Assembly (NCBI RefSeq): GCF_002865645.1
Contig: NW_020194692.1
Span: forward strand, 256,208-320,207
Reading direction: 5' to 3'
DNA from: Hyaloscypha bicolor E
Taxonomy: Eukaryota; Ascomycota; Leotiomycetes; Helotiales; Hyaloscyphaceae
DNA length: 64,000 nucleotides
Positions 46,002 to 56,794 of this stretch are shown piece after piece. A program made the position numbers and the translations under genes. Position 1 is the stretch's first letter. Every line of letters begins with the position of its first letter. A model generated the notes under the pieces. That model saw nothing but the letters and a program-made list of their open reading frames with translations. It was not told the origin of the DNA and searched no databases.

Positions 46002-46917
46002 ATCGTGCGTCAGGACTTGCACTAAATCCCCTACGTCCCTGCGGGTTTAGTGCGTATCAGCGATACGGTCAAAAATCAGCGATACGGTCATTTTTTTTAC
46101 TATTATATCGATTTTAATTAATTAAATATCAACACCATGGCCAAATTCGACCCAGAAGAAGAGAAAAGGATGGCCCAGGCCTCCGATTTCTATGCCAGGA
46201 ACCCACACGTCAAAAATCTGCGATTGCGCGTCAATTCAGGGTCAAATTACGCCTCTGGAAAGCGCGGCTCGCTGGCCGATTACCACAAAACACCAAAGGG
46301 GGCTTCAACAAGGCCCTTTATCGTAATCAGGAAAATGCCCCAAAGCAGTTTATCGATTTTTTGATCTGTTTAGGCCATAATATTAACCTCAAGAGCGTGC
46401 GGGGGATGGCTAATAAGATTCTGGGAGAGAGCGCGTCTACCCACCAGGCAATGCATATTTGCGCATAATGATAAATGCTAGGCAGAGAGCTTGGTTTTGT
46501 CAAGCCACTCCCCCCTTCCCCCTTCATTTTATAACAATGGCTTTGGTAATATAGTTAGATTAGCTACTAATGGGAAGGAGACAATTATTGGGTACACGAA
46601 TTAAGATATCGTGGTTATATAATTAATTGATTTCTTAGAATCGAAGCATTTTGGGGGGGTCGCCGACGAGGTAAAGTGTGTAATATTTCCAGCATTTTAT
46701 ACTGCATGCACATGCGATATGAAAGTAAGAGAATTTCAATTATTAATTATAGTATAAACTCCATATAAACTGTAAAATATTTTTCTTCGATTTTCACCAA
46801 AATTCCGAAAATTGGTGTTCTAAAAAAATGACCGTATCGCTGATTTTTGACCCTATCGCTGATACGCACTAAACCCGCAGGGACGTAGGGGATTTAGTGC
46901 AAGTCCTGACGCACGAT
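46002..46917 (+). mobile_element. 916-bp non-autonomous DNA transposon with 96-bp TIRs
   Basis: Left and right ends are inverted copies over about 96 bp with one mismatch, starting ATCGTGCGTCAGGACTTGCA, and are flanked by TA (46000-46001, 46918-46919). Each TIR contains a subterminal direct repeat of ATCAGCGATACGGTCA. Inside, ATG 46137 opens MAKFDPEEEKRMAQASDFYA, which runs to LADYHKTPKG. The next frame continues FNKALYRNQENAPKQ, then FIDFLICLGHNINLKSVRGM and ANKILGES. This looks like the N-terminal HTH (Tc5/CENP-B type) of a pogo-superfamily transposase. The catalytic domain is deleted. Confidence 0.9.
46137..46466 (+). pseudogene. truncated, frameshifted transposase N-terminus
   Basis: Frame 1 from ATG 46137 matches up to about 46295. 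A shift then moves the reading to the frame with FNKALYRNQENAPKQ and KSVRGMANKILGES, ending in a stop near 46468. The DDE domain is absent, so the element depends on a full-length relative elsewhere. Confidence 0.7.
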
Positions 46918-46919
46918 TA

Positions 46920-48116
46920 ATATCAAACTAGCGAGGAGAAGGGGCGAGGGTTGTTTGTTGGACTAAATCACATTATTACACCATCGTGATTACCCAGGGG
47001 CTTGCTTAGAATTCGCTGTTCAATCTTGGTTTACCTTCGAGGATTGAAACTTAGAATTTTTTGCACTTCTACAGGGTCGAGATTTGGCAGTGATTTACAG
47101 CTAAAGAGAACTCGATTTATAAAAACCACACTCGCTGCGAAAGACTCTGGATTTTGCCCTGAATTTCTGCTAAAGGTGTCCAGTCAAGCCTATCAGACGT
47201 ATGACTGCTAAAAGGTAGATACTTGGCTATATTTTGCTCCTAAAGGGAACGGGTCGCAATTTATGTTCACTGCTAAAGAACCCTAGATTCTCGCTAAAGG
47301 CTACAAGGCCAAGGAAGTTGGACAAGAAAGCAATTTCATAACAGGACGTCCAGTTTCTCTCCCAGGTGGCATATTCCCTTCTGTAATTTATATTCTCCAC
47401 GCATTTCTCAGGTCCTAGAAATTCGTCTTCATTTTCGAATACCTTGCTACAATGTATCCCACTTACTTTTCTGCGTTTTCTCTCCATACCATTTCGTTCG
47501 CTTCCGGTAAAGGTATGCCATCACCACCAGTAAAAGAACGTGAACACCCTCAAATTATGTGCGTCTCTCGGAAGCCCTAAAAGAGCAGGGTCTGAAAGTT
47601 GTGGGGTCAAGTGGGGATGCAGGTCGAAGAATGGATCTGATAAGGGAACCCCTCTCCACTTGAGCACGTTTTCTTTCGCCCTCCACGTAACGAGCGTGTG
47701 AAAATTTTCAACACCAGCCAATAATTAGTCATGCCAAGGGAATGGGGGCCTGCAGTAAGGTCAATTATCTTATCTGATGATCTGATCTGATTAGATTATG
47801 CATCCACTTTTTGCGGGCCATCCCTCTTCTAGGTTCGCACTACTCTTTGCGACATCGGTCCTGCCCCTCTTGGCTCCTCCTGGGTTTGCCTTGGCCTTAC
47901 TTGATTGGATTGTTCCCCATAGCTACTACCTTCTTTCCTTGTTCGCTTTCCTGGCTAGAATTCGCTAGATGACCTTCACGGAGAATCAAACCCACAGCGG
48001 TGCTGTGGTGCTGATCGACTGTCAAGGTGCACACGCGACTATATATTGCACCAAGTCACCCACGTTCCCTTGGCTTGGCACTCGAATCAATTGTTTTACT
48101 TGCTCTGCTTGCAGTC
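46920..48116. other. intergenic region upstream of the siderophore transporter
   Basis: No gene found. Six occurrences of a CTAAAG motif (near 47099, 47170, 47208, 47241, 47272 and 47294) cluster within 200 bp without strict spacing. A GATA-type cluster near 47765-47805 is listed separately. Confidence 0.4.
47765..47805. promoter_or_regulatory. candidate SreA/Sre1 GATA-type iron-regulator site
   Basis: TTATCTGAT at 47770-47778 is the reverse complement of ATCAGATAA. It matches exactly the ATCWGATAA consensus bound by fungal GATA iron repressors of the SreA/Sre1/Urbs1 type. Neighbouring GATCTGATCTGATTAG adds partial copies. The site lies about 340 bp upstream of the transporter's ATG, where iron-repressed siderophore genes commonly have it. 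Function is inferred. Confidence 0.6.
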
Positions 48117-49996
48117 ATGCGGTCTTTTCTTTCCACCCAAAAAGTCAACGGCGAGGTCGAGGGAGTGACTGAACAGTCAACCGATAACACTGAAAAGGAA
48201 GTTGGGGTCAAGAATCAAGATGTGTCAACAGATAGCGACACTGATGAGATATCTGCCGACGCACAACCTGGTGTGCAAGATATCGAAGCCGTCACAAAAG
48301 TGTGGAGCAAAACGCACTTGGTCTTCGCCTATATCATGTAAGTCAATGATTACTTCATACTCCATTCCATGGAAGTCATGCTAATATATTCAAAGGATCT
48401 GGTGCATCTACTTCCTCAACACCATCGAACAGTCGTCCACGGGTGCTTTGACACCTTATGTGACGAGTGCGTTCCAGTTACATACTCTAACGGCCGCCAC
48501 GTCCATTATGTCCAGCATCATCGGTGGTCTTGTCCGGCTTCCACTCGCAAAGGTTCTTGATATCTGGGGCCGACCTCAAGGTTATGCATTGATGGTCTTT
48601 TTTCTGACCATGGGGTTGGTCATGATGGCTGCATGCAAGAATGTAGAAACTTATGCTGCAGCACAAGTTTTCTACTGGGTTGGGTAAGTTGGATCTTGAT
48701 ACACCTCTAGAGCTTGGACTGACAATTAACCCCAGATATAATGGACTCAACTACTGTCTGTCAATCTTCATTGCAGACACCTCATCGTTGAAGAACCGAG
48801 GCTTGATGTTCGCCTTCACATCATCCCCATACATTATCACAGTCTGGTGCGGTGGCCCAATTGCGTCGAGCTTTTTGGCAGGGTCTGGCTTCCGCTGGGC
48901 CTTTGGAATGTGGGCAATCCTTACCCCATGCTTCACCATGCCGCTCTGGGCTCTGTTCATGTGGAACTATCGCAAAGCAGAGAGAGCTGGATTGATTCCG
49001 AAAAGAGAAAGCAACAGGACAACGTTTGAGTCGCTGAAGTACTACGTCATCGAATTTGACGTTGTCGGCCTGTTCCTCATCGCTGGAGGTCTGGCATTGT
49101 TCTTGCTTCCCTTCTCCCTGTACTCCTACCAGGCCAACGGCTGGAAATCAGCTCTCGTTATCAGCATGATTGTCATCGGCGGACTCATGTTGATCGCTTT
49201 CGGCTTGTACGAAAAGTACGTGGCCCCCAAGACTTTCATTCCTTGGGGACTTCTCACAGACCGCACTGTGCTTGGCGCTTGCATTCTCGCCGCCACTCTC
49301 TTCATTGAATTTTACATTTGGGACAGCTACTTCTCCTCTTTTCTCCAAGTTGTCAACAATCTCAGCGTCACGAAAGCAAGCTACGTCGTCAACATCTACA
49401 GCATTGGCTCTTGTTTCTGGGCTCTCGTTGTCGGAGCTCTGATCCGATACACAGGCCGTTTCAAGTGGCTTGCCCTGTACTTCGGTGTTCCGATCACGAT
49501 CTTGGGTGTCGGACTGATGGTCAAGTTCCGCCAGCCGGACACCAATGTCGGCTTCCTTGTCATGTGCCAGATCTTCATCGCCTTTGGAGGCGGAACTCTG
49601 GTTATCTGTGAACAGATTGCCGCCATGGCTGCCACATCTCATCAGTACATTGCTGTCGTCCTGGCTGTCGAAGGCATGTTTGCCAGCGTCGGTGGTGCCA
49701 TCGGTTCCACGGTCGCTGGAGCGATCTGGACTGGAACATTCCCTAACAAGCTCGAGCAATACTTGCCCGCTGATGCGCAAGCAAATTTGACCGACATTTA
49801 TAAGAGTCTTAATGTTCAGATATCGTATGAGTGGGGGTCGGAAACAAGGAACGCGATTGCGCATGCGTACGGTGAAAGTCAGAGATACATGCTGATTGCT
49901 GCAACTGCAATTTCGGTTCTTGCTTTGGTGTCCGTGGCGGTGTGGAGGGATATCCAGGTGAAGGATTTCAAGCAGACGAAGGGACGTGTTGTGTAG
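48117..49996 (+). CDS. siderophore-iron transporter, MFS (SIT family)
   Basis: Three exons, 48117-48337, 48396-48683 and 48736-49996, with GTAAGT donors at both introns; phase is kept and the product is 589 residues. After a 60-residue acidic N-terminus there are about 14 TM segments. SIT-family markers include IWCIYFLNTIEQSSTGALTP, YVTSAFQLHTLTAATSIMSS, KVLDIWGRPQGY (MFS motif A region), FVTAS-like FTSSPYIITVW, FIEFYIWDSYFSSFLQVVNN and the C-terminal LPADAQANLTDIY with the NAIAHAYGE loop. Members of this family import ferric hydroxamate siderophores at the plasma membrane by proton symport; the substrate cannot be told from the sequence. The upstream GATA site suggests repression by iron. 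Confidence 0.92.
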
Positions 49997-50699
49997 TTGC
50001 TCGAATGTCGTTGCATGATTTAATTGGAAGCGGACTCGAGAACGAGGGACTCATTGGACGGAATTGGCCGGGTTGGGACATCGACCAACGAGTGTAAAGG
50101 CCAGGGTTGGACAAGCATACTCTGAAAGCAGCAGTTTAGAGGCTAAATTTTTTCTCAATATACCCGCCGTATTCTGGGTAGATATCGCAAAGACTCCAAG
50201 GTTGTGTTGAGCTATGAGATTGCATGCTCATTTCCCGGTCGCCGAGGTCTTACCCTGTACCTCTTTTTCACGAGCAAAACACTTCAAAAGTTGAAGTCAA
50301 CCATAAACCCAATTGTCTTAAGATTTGATATGGACACATATCACTAGTTTTTGTATATTTGAGAATGACCTTGAGAGTGTGGTGAGAAATATGAGTGGGT
50401 TTTGATGACACGGAACCACAAATCACGTGCTCAATGATTCTTTGGCCGCCAAATGTTTGCTTTCAAACTCATCACCAAGGTAAAATACAGATCCAGCATG
50501 TACAAACTAACTCCCCCAGCCGTGCCACAACCGTAAATCAGAATCCCACCTCCTCATCATTTCGTAAGGCATGAAGCTCGCCCACAATCATTTTCCCTAT
50601 TTTGAAACCCCCAAACTCCCCAAAAGTAGAAGCACCCAAAGTAAACCCCCGCTCAACCGAAATTTTGTGTTTTTTTTTTTGAACCCGTTTTTACACTAT

Positions 50700-52846
50700 T
50701 CATTTCCTCCTTGCTACAAAGCTCGAGAATGGCTCCTCGAAATACGCAATCTCGAAATACGCCGTCCTCAACGTCCTCCCCGAGATCTCATCCTGAACAG
50801 CCGGGTTCCGATAAAGCAGCAGTGGTGGGTCCTCAAGACTCGGGACCAACATCCCACCTGCTGGTCTACCCCGCATGGCTCGCAGTTGCTCGTAGTTGTT
50901 GACCCATTGACCTTTCATCTTCGGTGTTGCGATATCCTGCATACGCTGTTTGGAGATGTGACGCAGTTTGCACCATTCGGGAGGAACAAGGGGGTAGTAG
51001 AGCACGTTGTAAACGATGGCGTGGAAACAGTTGCGACACCAGTTTTGGCTGCGGTCGAGTCTCGCCTGAGCAGTCGGAACTAATTTCTTGCATGTCGAAC
51101 ATGGGAAACTATTTTCTGTTAGAAAATGCTGATGTGGGTTTGAGCTGGTGATACTCACTAGACATTCTTGCTGGGATCGATCAGTGTTGTGACAAGACTC
51201 TCCATCATGTCGTTCCAGGTGTCCTTCTCAGTGCATTGGAGGAAAGTGTCTGAGAGGTCACCGGGGCGGACCGAGAATTCTGACTGGGTTTGCGGTGGGA
51301 GAGGGTACTCTGACTTCTCGTCGAATTGTTGGCCATCATCTGAAACGGATGGCGGCATGTACTGGGGGGATGGAGTGGGCTGTGGCGGTTCGTATATGTC
51401 ACTCTCCGGTTGGTGGCTTTCTTGTGGGGCACTTCTTATTACATAGATCTGCTGTGGTGCCTCCTCGTGTTCCGGAACTGGCTGGGTGAAGTGTTGGGGT
51501 GGGAAGTTTGGTGGTGGTGGAGGAGGGAAGTTCTGTTGCGGGAAGTCTTGTGGTGGGAAGTTCGGAGGTGGAGGAGGAGGAAAGTCCTGTGGCGGGAAAT
51601 CTTGCGGTGGGAAGTTCGGAGGTGGTGGAGGAGGAAAGTCCTGTTGAGGGAAATCCTGTTCCGAGAAATTCTCCTGTTCCGGGAAGTCCTGCTGTTCCGG
51701 GAAGTTCTGTTGTTCCGAGAAGTCCTGCTGTTCCGAGAAGTTTTGCTGTGGGAAGATGGATCGTTGGTAGTGTTGCGGTGGGAAGATAGGCCGTTCATAA
51801 TTTTGTGGCGGGAAGATAGGTCGTTCATAGTGTTGTTGCGGGAAGCTCTGTGGTGTGAAGTTCGGAGGTGGTGGGGGAGGAAAGTTTTCCTGCGGGAAGC
51901 TCTGTGGTGTGAAGTTCGGAGGTGGTGGGGGAGGAAAGTTTTCCTGCGGGAAGCCTTGTGGTGGGAAGTTCGGAGGCGGTGGAGGAGGGAAGTTCTGTTG
52001 CGGGAAGTCTTGTGGTGGGAAGTTCGGAGGTGGTGGTGGAGGAAAATTTTCCTGCGGGAGGCCGTCTCGCGAGAAGCTTTCTCGAGGGAAGCTCTCTGGC
52101 GTATATACTTGACGTGGGAAAGCGCCCTGGGGTTCTCTATGTAGAGAAGGGTTCGAAGAAGGCGGGGTTTCGTCGAAAGCGTCACTCCAGCTTAGATTCT
52201 TGATGTATTCCTTGATAGCCTTCCGATGCTTCTTGACGTCGCGACTGGACCATCCATCTTTAACAAGCCCTCTTTGAATCTCCTTCCAAACAGTCCTTTC
52301 ATCATCTGAATACGAAGAAGCGAGAGATGATCCATCATGACTGGAATTGATCCTGGCCATCGTCCAGTGAACTGATTGCTGCATCCCTGGAAATTTCTTC
52401 CCCAACGACCACCCAACACTTCCTCGAGAGCTTGGGGTGAGCAGACGTAGATTCAATAAAAGAGCTGCCTTGTGAACTGATAATTCCTCCAAGACATCGT
52501 TCATAGACAGGACGTCGCCATTGCCAAACTTGAGGGAGAGTTTCCTGATACTCCCCTTCCGGTGCGAGAGAACATACTTCGCGAGGAACTGATCAAGCGC
52601 CCTGAGTAGTTTCCGGCAACCTCGAATGGTTGATTTCAACTCATCACGGCTGACACCGTCTTGCCGACGGAGCGAGGAGTTCGGCTTCTCCGCTTCTTGT
52701 TGCAGTTGAGAAACGACGCCAAGAAGGCTGGTAACCTCTTTGGTCAGTGGCTCCCGCTCACCACAAGCCTGGCGACATGAGTCGACGACCTTCCAAGCGA
52801 GCTGAACAAGTTCGAGCAAGTCCCTCGCAGAGACCTTGGGAGACAT
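50700..52846 (-). CDS. proline-rich QxFP-repeat protein with C-terminal Cys4 motif
   Basis: Two exons, 52846-51159 and 51108-50700, with a 50-bp intron (GTGAGT donor, TCTAAC branch, ATAG acceptor) that joins V-Y to FPCSTC in phase; 698 residues. The first 190 residues form an alpha-helical domain (ARDLLELVQLAWKVVDSCRQ) like those of many fungal signalling or NACHT-associated N-termini, then a basic WKEIQRGLVKDGWS region. Residues about 235-460 are a repeat array of QDFPQQNFPPPPPPNFPP-like units. The C-terminus has CSTCKK...CRNC, a likely zinc-binding pair of CxxC motifs. Function unknown; the architecture suggests a scaffold with polyproline binding sites. Confidence 0.8.
51490..52115 (-). 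repeat. coding minisatellite, FPPPPPPNFPPQ repeats
   Basis: An array of related 9- to 48-bp units within the coding sequence, encoding repeating (Q/E)(D/N)FP, hexaproline and NFPPQ blocks. A middle section of shorter EQQ(D/N)FP units lies at 51650-51745. High similarity between units suggests recent expansion or length variation between strains. Confidence 0.85.
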
Positions 52847-55800
52847 TGTGAAGCCGGCCGGTTGCGGGGTCGTGAATCCAGATGATCAACAGCCTCAAAG
52901 TCCTCTATGGTCATGCAGCAATAAGGTGGGGCTCATGAGTTGCTGGATAATGAGAATAAATGTAGAGGATTGGTGGCAAGATCTCACTCTTAGGAATACT
53001 GGTGGAATGAGAGCTGGTTTTGAAGTTCAATATCGGCGTCGTGCATTTGTCCAACGGGAGACAAGGCTCAAGTGAGGCTGCACGGCGTCGCTTCGTGAGC
53101 CAGTGATTCGGGGAGGCCATGCATTCCGGGCCCGCGGCATCCAATGAACTCGGGGCCTCATTCAGGTCGCCCCGTTTGGAGGGCCTGCATATATTCTCGA
53201 ACGAATGATGTTACAGCGCGTTTTCGGCTCAAAGGCAAACAGGGCGCTGGTGGCTTACGCTACTGTAGGTAAGCCTCATCAATGACTGGCAACTTCCCAA
53301 TCGCCAGCTCGTATCACCTAACACGCGGCGGGCGGTCGGGAACCGGCCGTGATAGTCTGGTTCTGGCCGTGTACGAGGTGCCCGGTGGCTTTCGTGATGC
53401 GAGAAGGGAAGCGATCCGAGCCACTTGGTCAGAGACCTTCGGGCGTAGCAGTGTCCAGTTCAGAACTTGACACCGTGGGATTGCCTCTTGTACCGTCCAT
53501 AAAAGCTTCCGTTCTCCGGCCCAACGCACCGATTTGAACCACGTACTGTACCTTCAAAGATCGTTCGGGAAACGGTGAGTGTGTGCTGTGTTGACGATAA
53601 TCATTCTGCCAGGCAGCTTCCCCTGATGCGTTGTCGCCCGCCTGCGAGTCCGCTAACGAGAACTTGCATGAAACTCGACCAAATGAGATGCCTTTGCTTC
53701 CATTGAGACGGAAGCCTCACCATGCAGCTGCCCTGCACGTCTGCAAGCGGTCTGCAAGCGCCCTGCTATTTCAGCAACCGGCTTCCCCAAAAAGATCTCA
53801 ATCAAAAATTGCTGACACCCACAGCCGATGAGAGTGCGGGGTAAAGATTGGTGATGGAGGGGATCCTTGACTACCCGGGCGATCGACGTTCAGGCCCCTG
53901 AAGTTGTGGCTTGATGCTGAACAAGACCCCACCATACCCCACCATATCCCACCATATCCCACTATATCCCACTATATCCCACGAAACCGCTCAGAAGATA
54001 CTATCACGAGCTTTTGACCTCGACATTTCAAAACTGTTCCTGCAGATGTAGGGCTGCAAAATGCGGTTATTTTGCTAGTGGCCGCACAAAAGGGCGGTGG
54101 AAGCATCGCTCAACCCCCACATCCTAGGGCCAAGTCCACGCAACACACATCCCGCAGGATGAACGTCCACGTTATTTCCCGTCGCTGCATCTATACATGA
54201 CAATCCGCCTATCCAATTCAACGTCAAGTCAAGTACGAAGATCTTTCATCTTCCTTACCATGCCGTGACTTCCGTGGGATGCAAGCCCCACGACGTGGAA
54301 ATAGCCAGCACAGAAAGAACTGACAGAGATGCTCCTCTCCTGCAACGACCCGAGCCTTCTTGCGTTGTCAAGGCATAGAGGCTTTACTCCATGCCAGACC
54401 TTTCAGGTCTCCAAGAGCTGCGTTCCAAGCCAGCATCCTGCACCACTCGTGTGTATGTTCCCAAGTCCTAGTCCTCTTCCCTTGCCCTCCATTCTATACC
54501 CTTAATGTGTCTCCCTGATACTCAATGTCTTCTCCGAGTAACGTTTTCCAAGTATCAGAATTGTGCCTTCCCAGGACAGTCACTCTCCTAGCATGTGTGG
54601 CTATCGTGCACTGTTCCAGAGCTATACTCCAGTAGCCATTTACCTTCGAAATTGGATTATGCTCCTGCCAGCTTGTCTTGACTGCCTGCATATGGGAGAT
54701 AGGATACTCTTCGATGGCATTGCAACCTGGCTTTTGACTCTGAAATTTGCAGAAGGGACAGGATCTCCTCCACGTCCTACCAGTCCCTCCACTCCAGAAT
54801 TCCCCAAGAGCTGCTCTCTAACTAGCATCTTGCTCGCCGGTGTGTATATCCTCCAGTACTCTGCCCTAGTCCTACCACCTAGAGCCTCGTGCGCTGCTGT
54901 CTGTATACTCCGCACTCGCTTGAAGTGCTGCTCCCTAGTCCTTCCCGAGTTGCGATCCTCCAGTAGATACACCCCGCTCCAAAGTGTGTATGTCCTTCCT
55001 TCTTCATCCGCTACCCTCGTCTAGAAGTACTGTCCACGTCGTGTGCTTTCCCAGTCTTGCAGTGTCCGCTCTGCACCTTCAGTTTGTATGTTCCCATGTG
55101 TGCTCCATTGCTCCTCCAGTGACAAAACGCCGTTCTAGTATCGTCCAGAACCTGAACTCCTTCCCTAAATGCACGTATGCTTCTTCCCAAGGAAGTTTAA
55201 CTGCGGATTTTCTTCTTCTGTTTGTATGGAAAAGAGCTTGCAATTAGCAGGTCTCTTGGTGTGTGTGGTGATTTGATGGCTACTTGCTTTTGAAGACTGC
55301 CCGTGTGTGACAGCTGCTGCTTGCTTTCTTGCAATAAGTACTTCTGAACGCTGGGGCCATATCCCATGTGTTACCGCAGCTTGTAAATCCTCCACAGTGG
55401 CGAAATTTTGATCCCGAAGTCTACTTCCGCAACAGTCGTGTACCTGTACCCCTTCGAAATGAATCATCTCTCTTCCTGTATGTCCTGCTGGCCGGCCACA
55501 TATCTCAGGCCACCCATTGGGGAGGCTTTCAGCCGCGATCTTGACTTTGAGACTCGTAGGATGTAAGACTATCTCGGAGGAGTTTCGATGGGGAATTTGT
55601 TTTGCAAACTGGAGAGTAGCTAGCTTGCAATGAGCAGGTTGTGTAGTGTATAACGGCTTGGTACTCAGCTGCTTTGAAACGCTTCTGTGAAAGCTTGCTT
55701 TGTGTATATCTCTATTCTTGCCTTCTTGCAAGCCGTATTCCTGACCATGGCCATTCTTTGGATCTCTTGGATCGAGCCTGTCTCTCAGTATGGGGTTTGC

Positions 55801-56116
55801 AAATGCAGCGAAGATGTCCTAGTCCCTCCAAGTCAAAGACGGAATGACCCACTGTCCTCTGGGACATTAAGAAGGGGTGTGGTCTGTCGACTCCTTTGTT
55901 TTGGTGGTCGGTGCGTAGCGATTAGCGAACGCGCTAACCCCCCCTATTCACAGAATTGTTGCGACGAAAGTAAATTCGCATTAAGCGAATTTAGCCGAGA
56001 CTGAGAAGTGTCCAGGCGCTCTACCAATTTCATTCAACCACGCCGACCTGGGACAATCTTCGCACCATCACTGTCATTCTACCAACTCAAGTCCGAACAA
56101 TCGCCGTTGCAGCAAC
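52847..56116. other. long intergenic region
   Basis: About 3.3 kb with no supported gene. Frames of 60-190 codons on both strands (for example 54563-55024 and 55165-55731) look non-coding. A decamer repeat lies at 53927-53982. Pyrimidine-rich sequence at 54300-55150 contains loosely similar blocks (GTGTGTAT, CCTAGTCCT, CTCCAG) that may be very old repeats. Confidence 0.4.
53927..53982. repeat. decamer tandem repeat, YCCCACYATA
   Basis: Five full and one partial unit of CCCCACCATA / TCCCACTATA, changing step by step along the array (CCCC to TCCC, CCATA to CTATA). Confidence 0.9.
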
Positions 56117-56524
56117 ATGGCACAAAGCTGGCGACACAGATATGGCCTCCGCTACAAACCAGGCCAATGGCCTTCCCATTTGTCCACAATGCCCCAACGA
56201 CCTACCAACAATCGCTCCTCAGCTCCTCGCCGTATCTCTTGGCCCGCGCCCACCCACGGTCGACCACACCCATACCACCCTACCAAGCAGGCCCGTGGTC
56301 CTCACAAGAACTGCAGAGGCAACCCACCACCAGGCGTAACTGATGCAGAGTGGACGACCGCCTTCAAGATATCTGACGATACGTTCTATCACCATTCTCC
56401 AAAGGCGACTGCGAAGGTCAATGTGCAGCTGGCAAGAATCGATGGTCGTATTAGGGATTACACCATCGAGAAGATGATTAGGGCGGGGGTTTTGGCACAT
56501 GGCTTCATTGACAGTAGCCCATGA
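56117..56524 (+). CDS. small basic hypothetical protein
   Basis: ATG 56117 opens a 135-residue frame. The N-terminal half is rich in Arg, Pro, His and Trp (RHRYGLRYKPGQWPSHL). The C-terminal half is more globular (DAEWTTAFKISDDTFYHH and DYTIEKMIRAGVLAHGFI). No signal peptide, TM segment or known motif. Another frame overlaps on the same strand (56008-56343), but this one has the better composition and ATG. It may be a real lineage-specific gene. Confidence 0.4.
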   Translation: MAQSWRHRYGLRYKPGQWPSHLSTMPQRPTNNRSSAPRRISWPAPTHGRPHPYHPTKQARGPHKNCRGNPPPGVTDAEWTTAFKISDDTFYHHSPKATAKVNVQLARIDGRIRDYTIEKMIRAGVLAHGFIDSSP

Positions 56525-56794
56525 ATGTTCTGCTTAAGGTAGGGACAATCCGTCCTTTCTTACAGGCTGTTGTACTAACTGGGGTAGCGACAATGGCGAT
56601 TCCACAATAGGGCAGTTGTACGGCGGGCGATGGGTACAATAATGCTTTCAGATGGGGCTGTTGTTTGGAGGGGCTGTAGGACATTGAGGGGTTTTCATAT
56701 GAGCCGTTGTTCAGAGGGAGGGGAAGTAGGACAATGCTTTTTCATACGGGAGGGACGTAGCGACGAATAAAGCCTTGGTCGCGCAGTCTACTTG

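Noticed and set aside
40735..48117. Secondary-metabolite gene cluster around the LaeA-like methyltransferase
   Set aside because: No backbone enzyme (PKS, NRPS, terpene synthase) or tailoring set is present in the window.
49148..49864. 238-codon minus-strand frame
   Set aside because: Antisense shadow of the siderophore transporter exon 3.
51410..52144. Long frames on both strands over the proline-rich repeats
   Set aside because: The repetitive DNA keeps several frames open; only the minus-strand frame connects to non-repeat domains and a proper intron.
54563..55731. Frames of 110-190 codons in the intergenic region
   Set aside because: No starts with good context, unnatural composition, overlapping on both strands.
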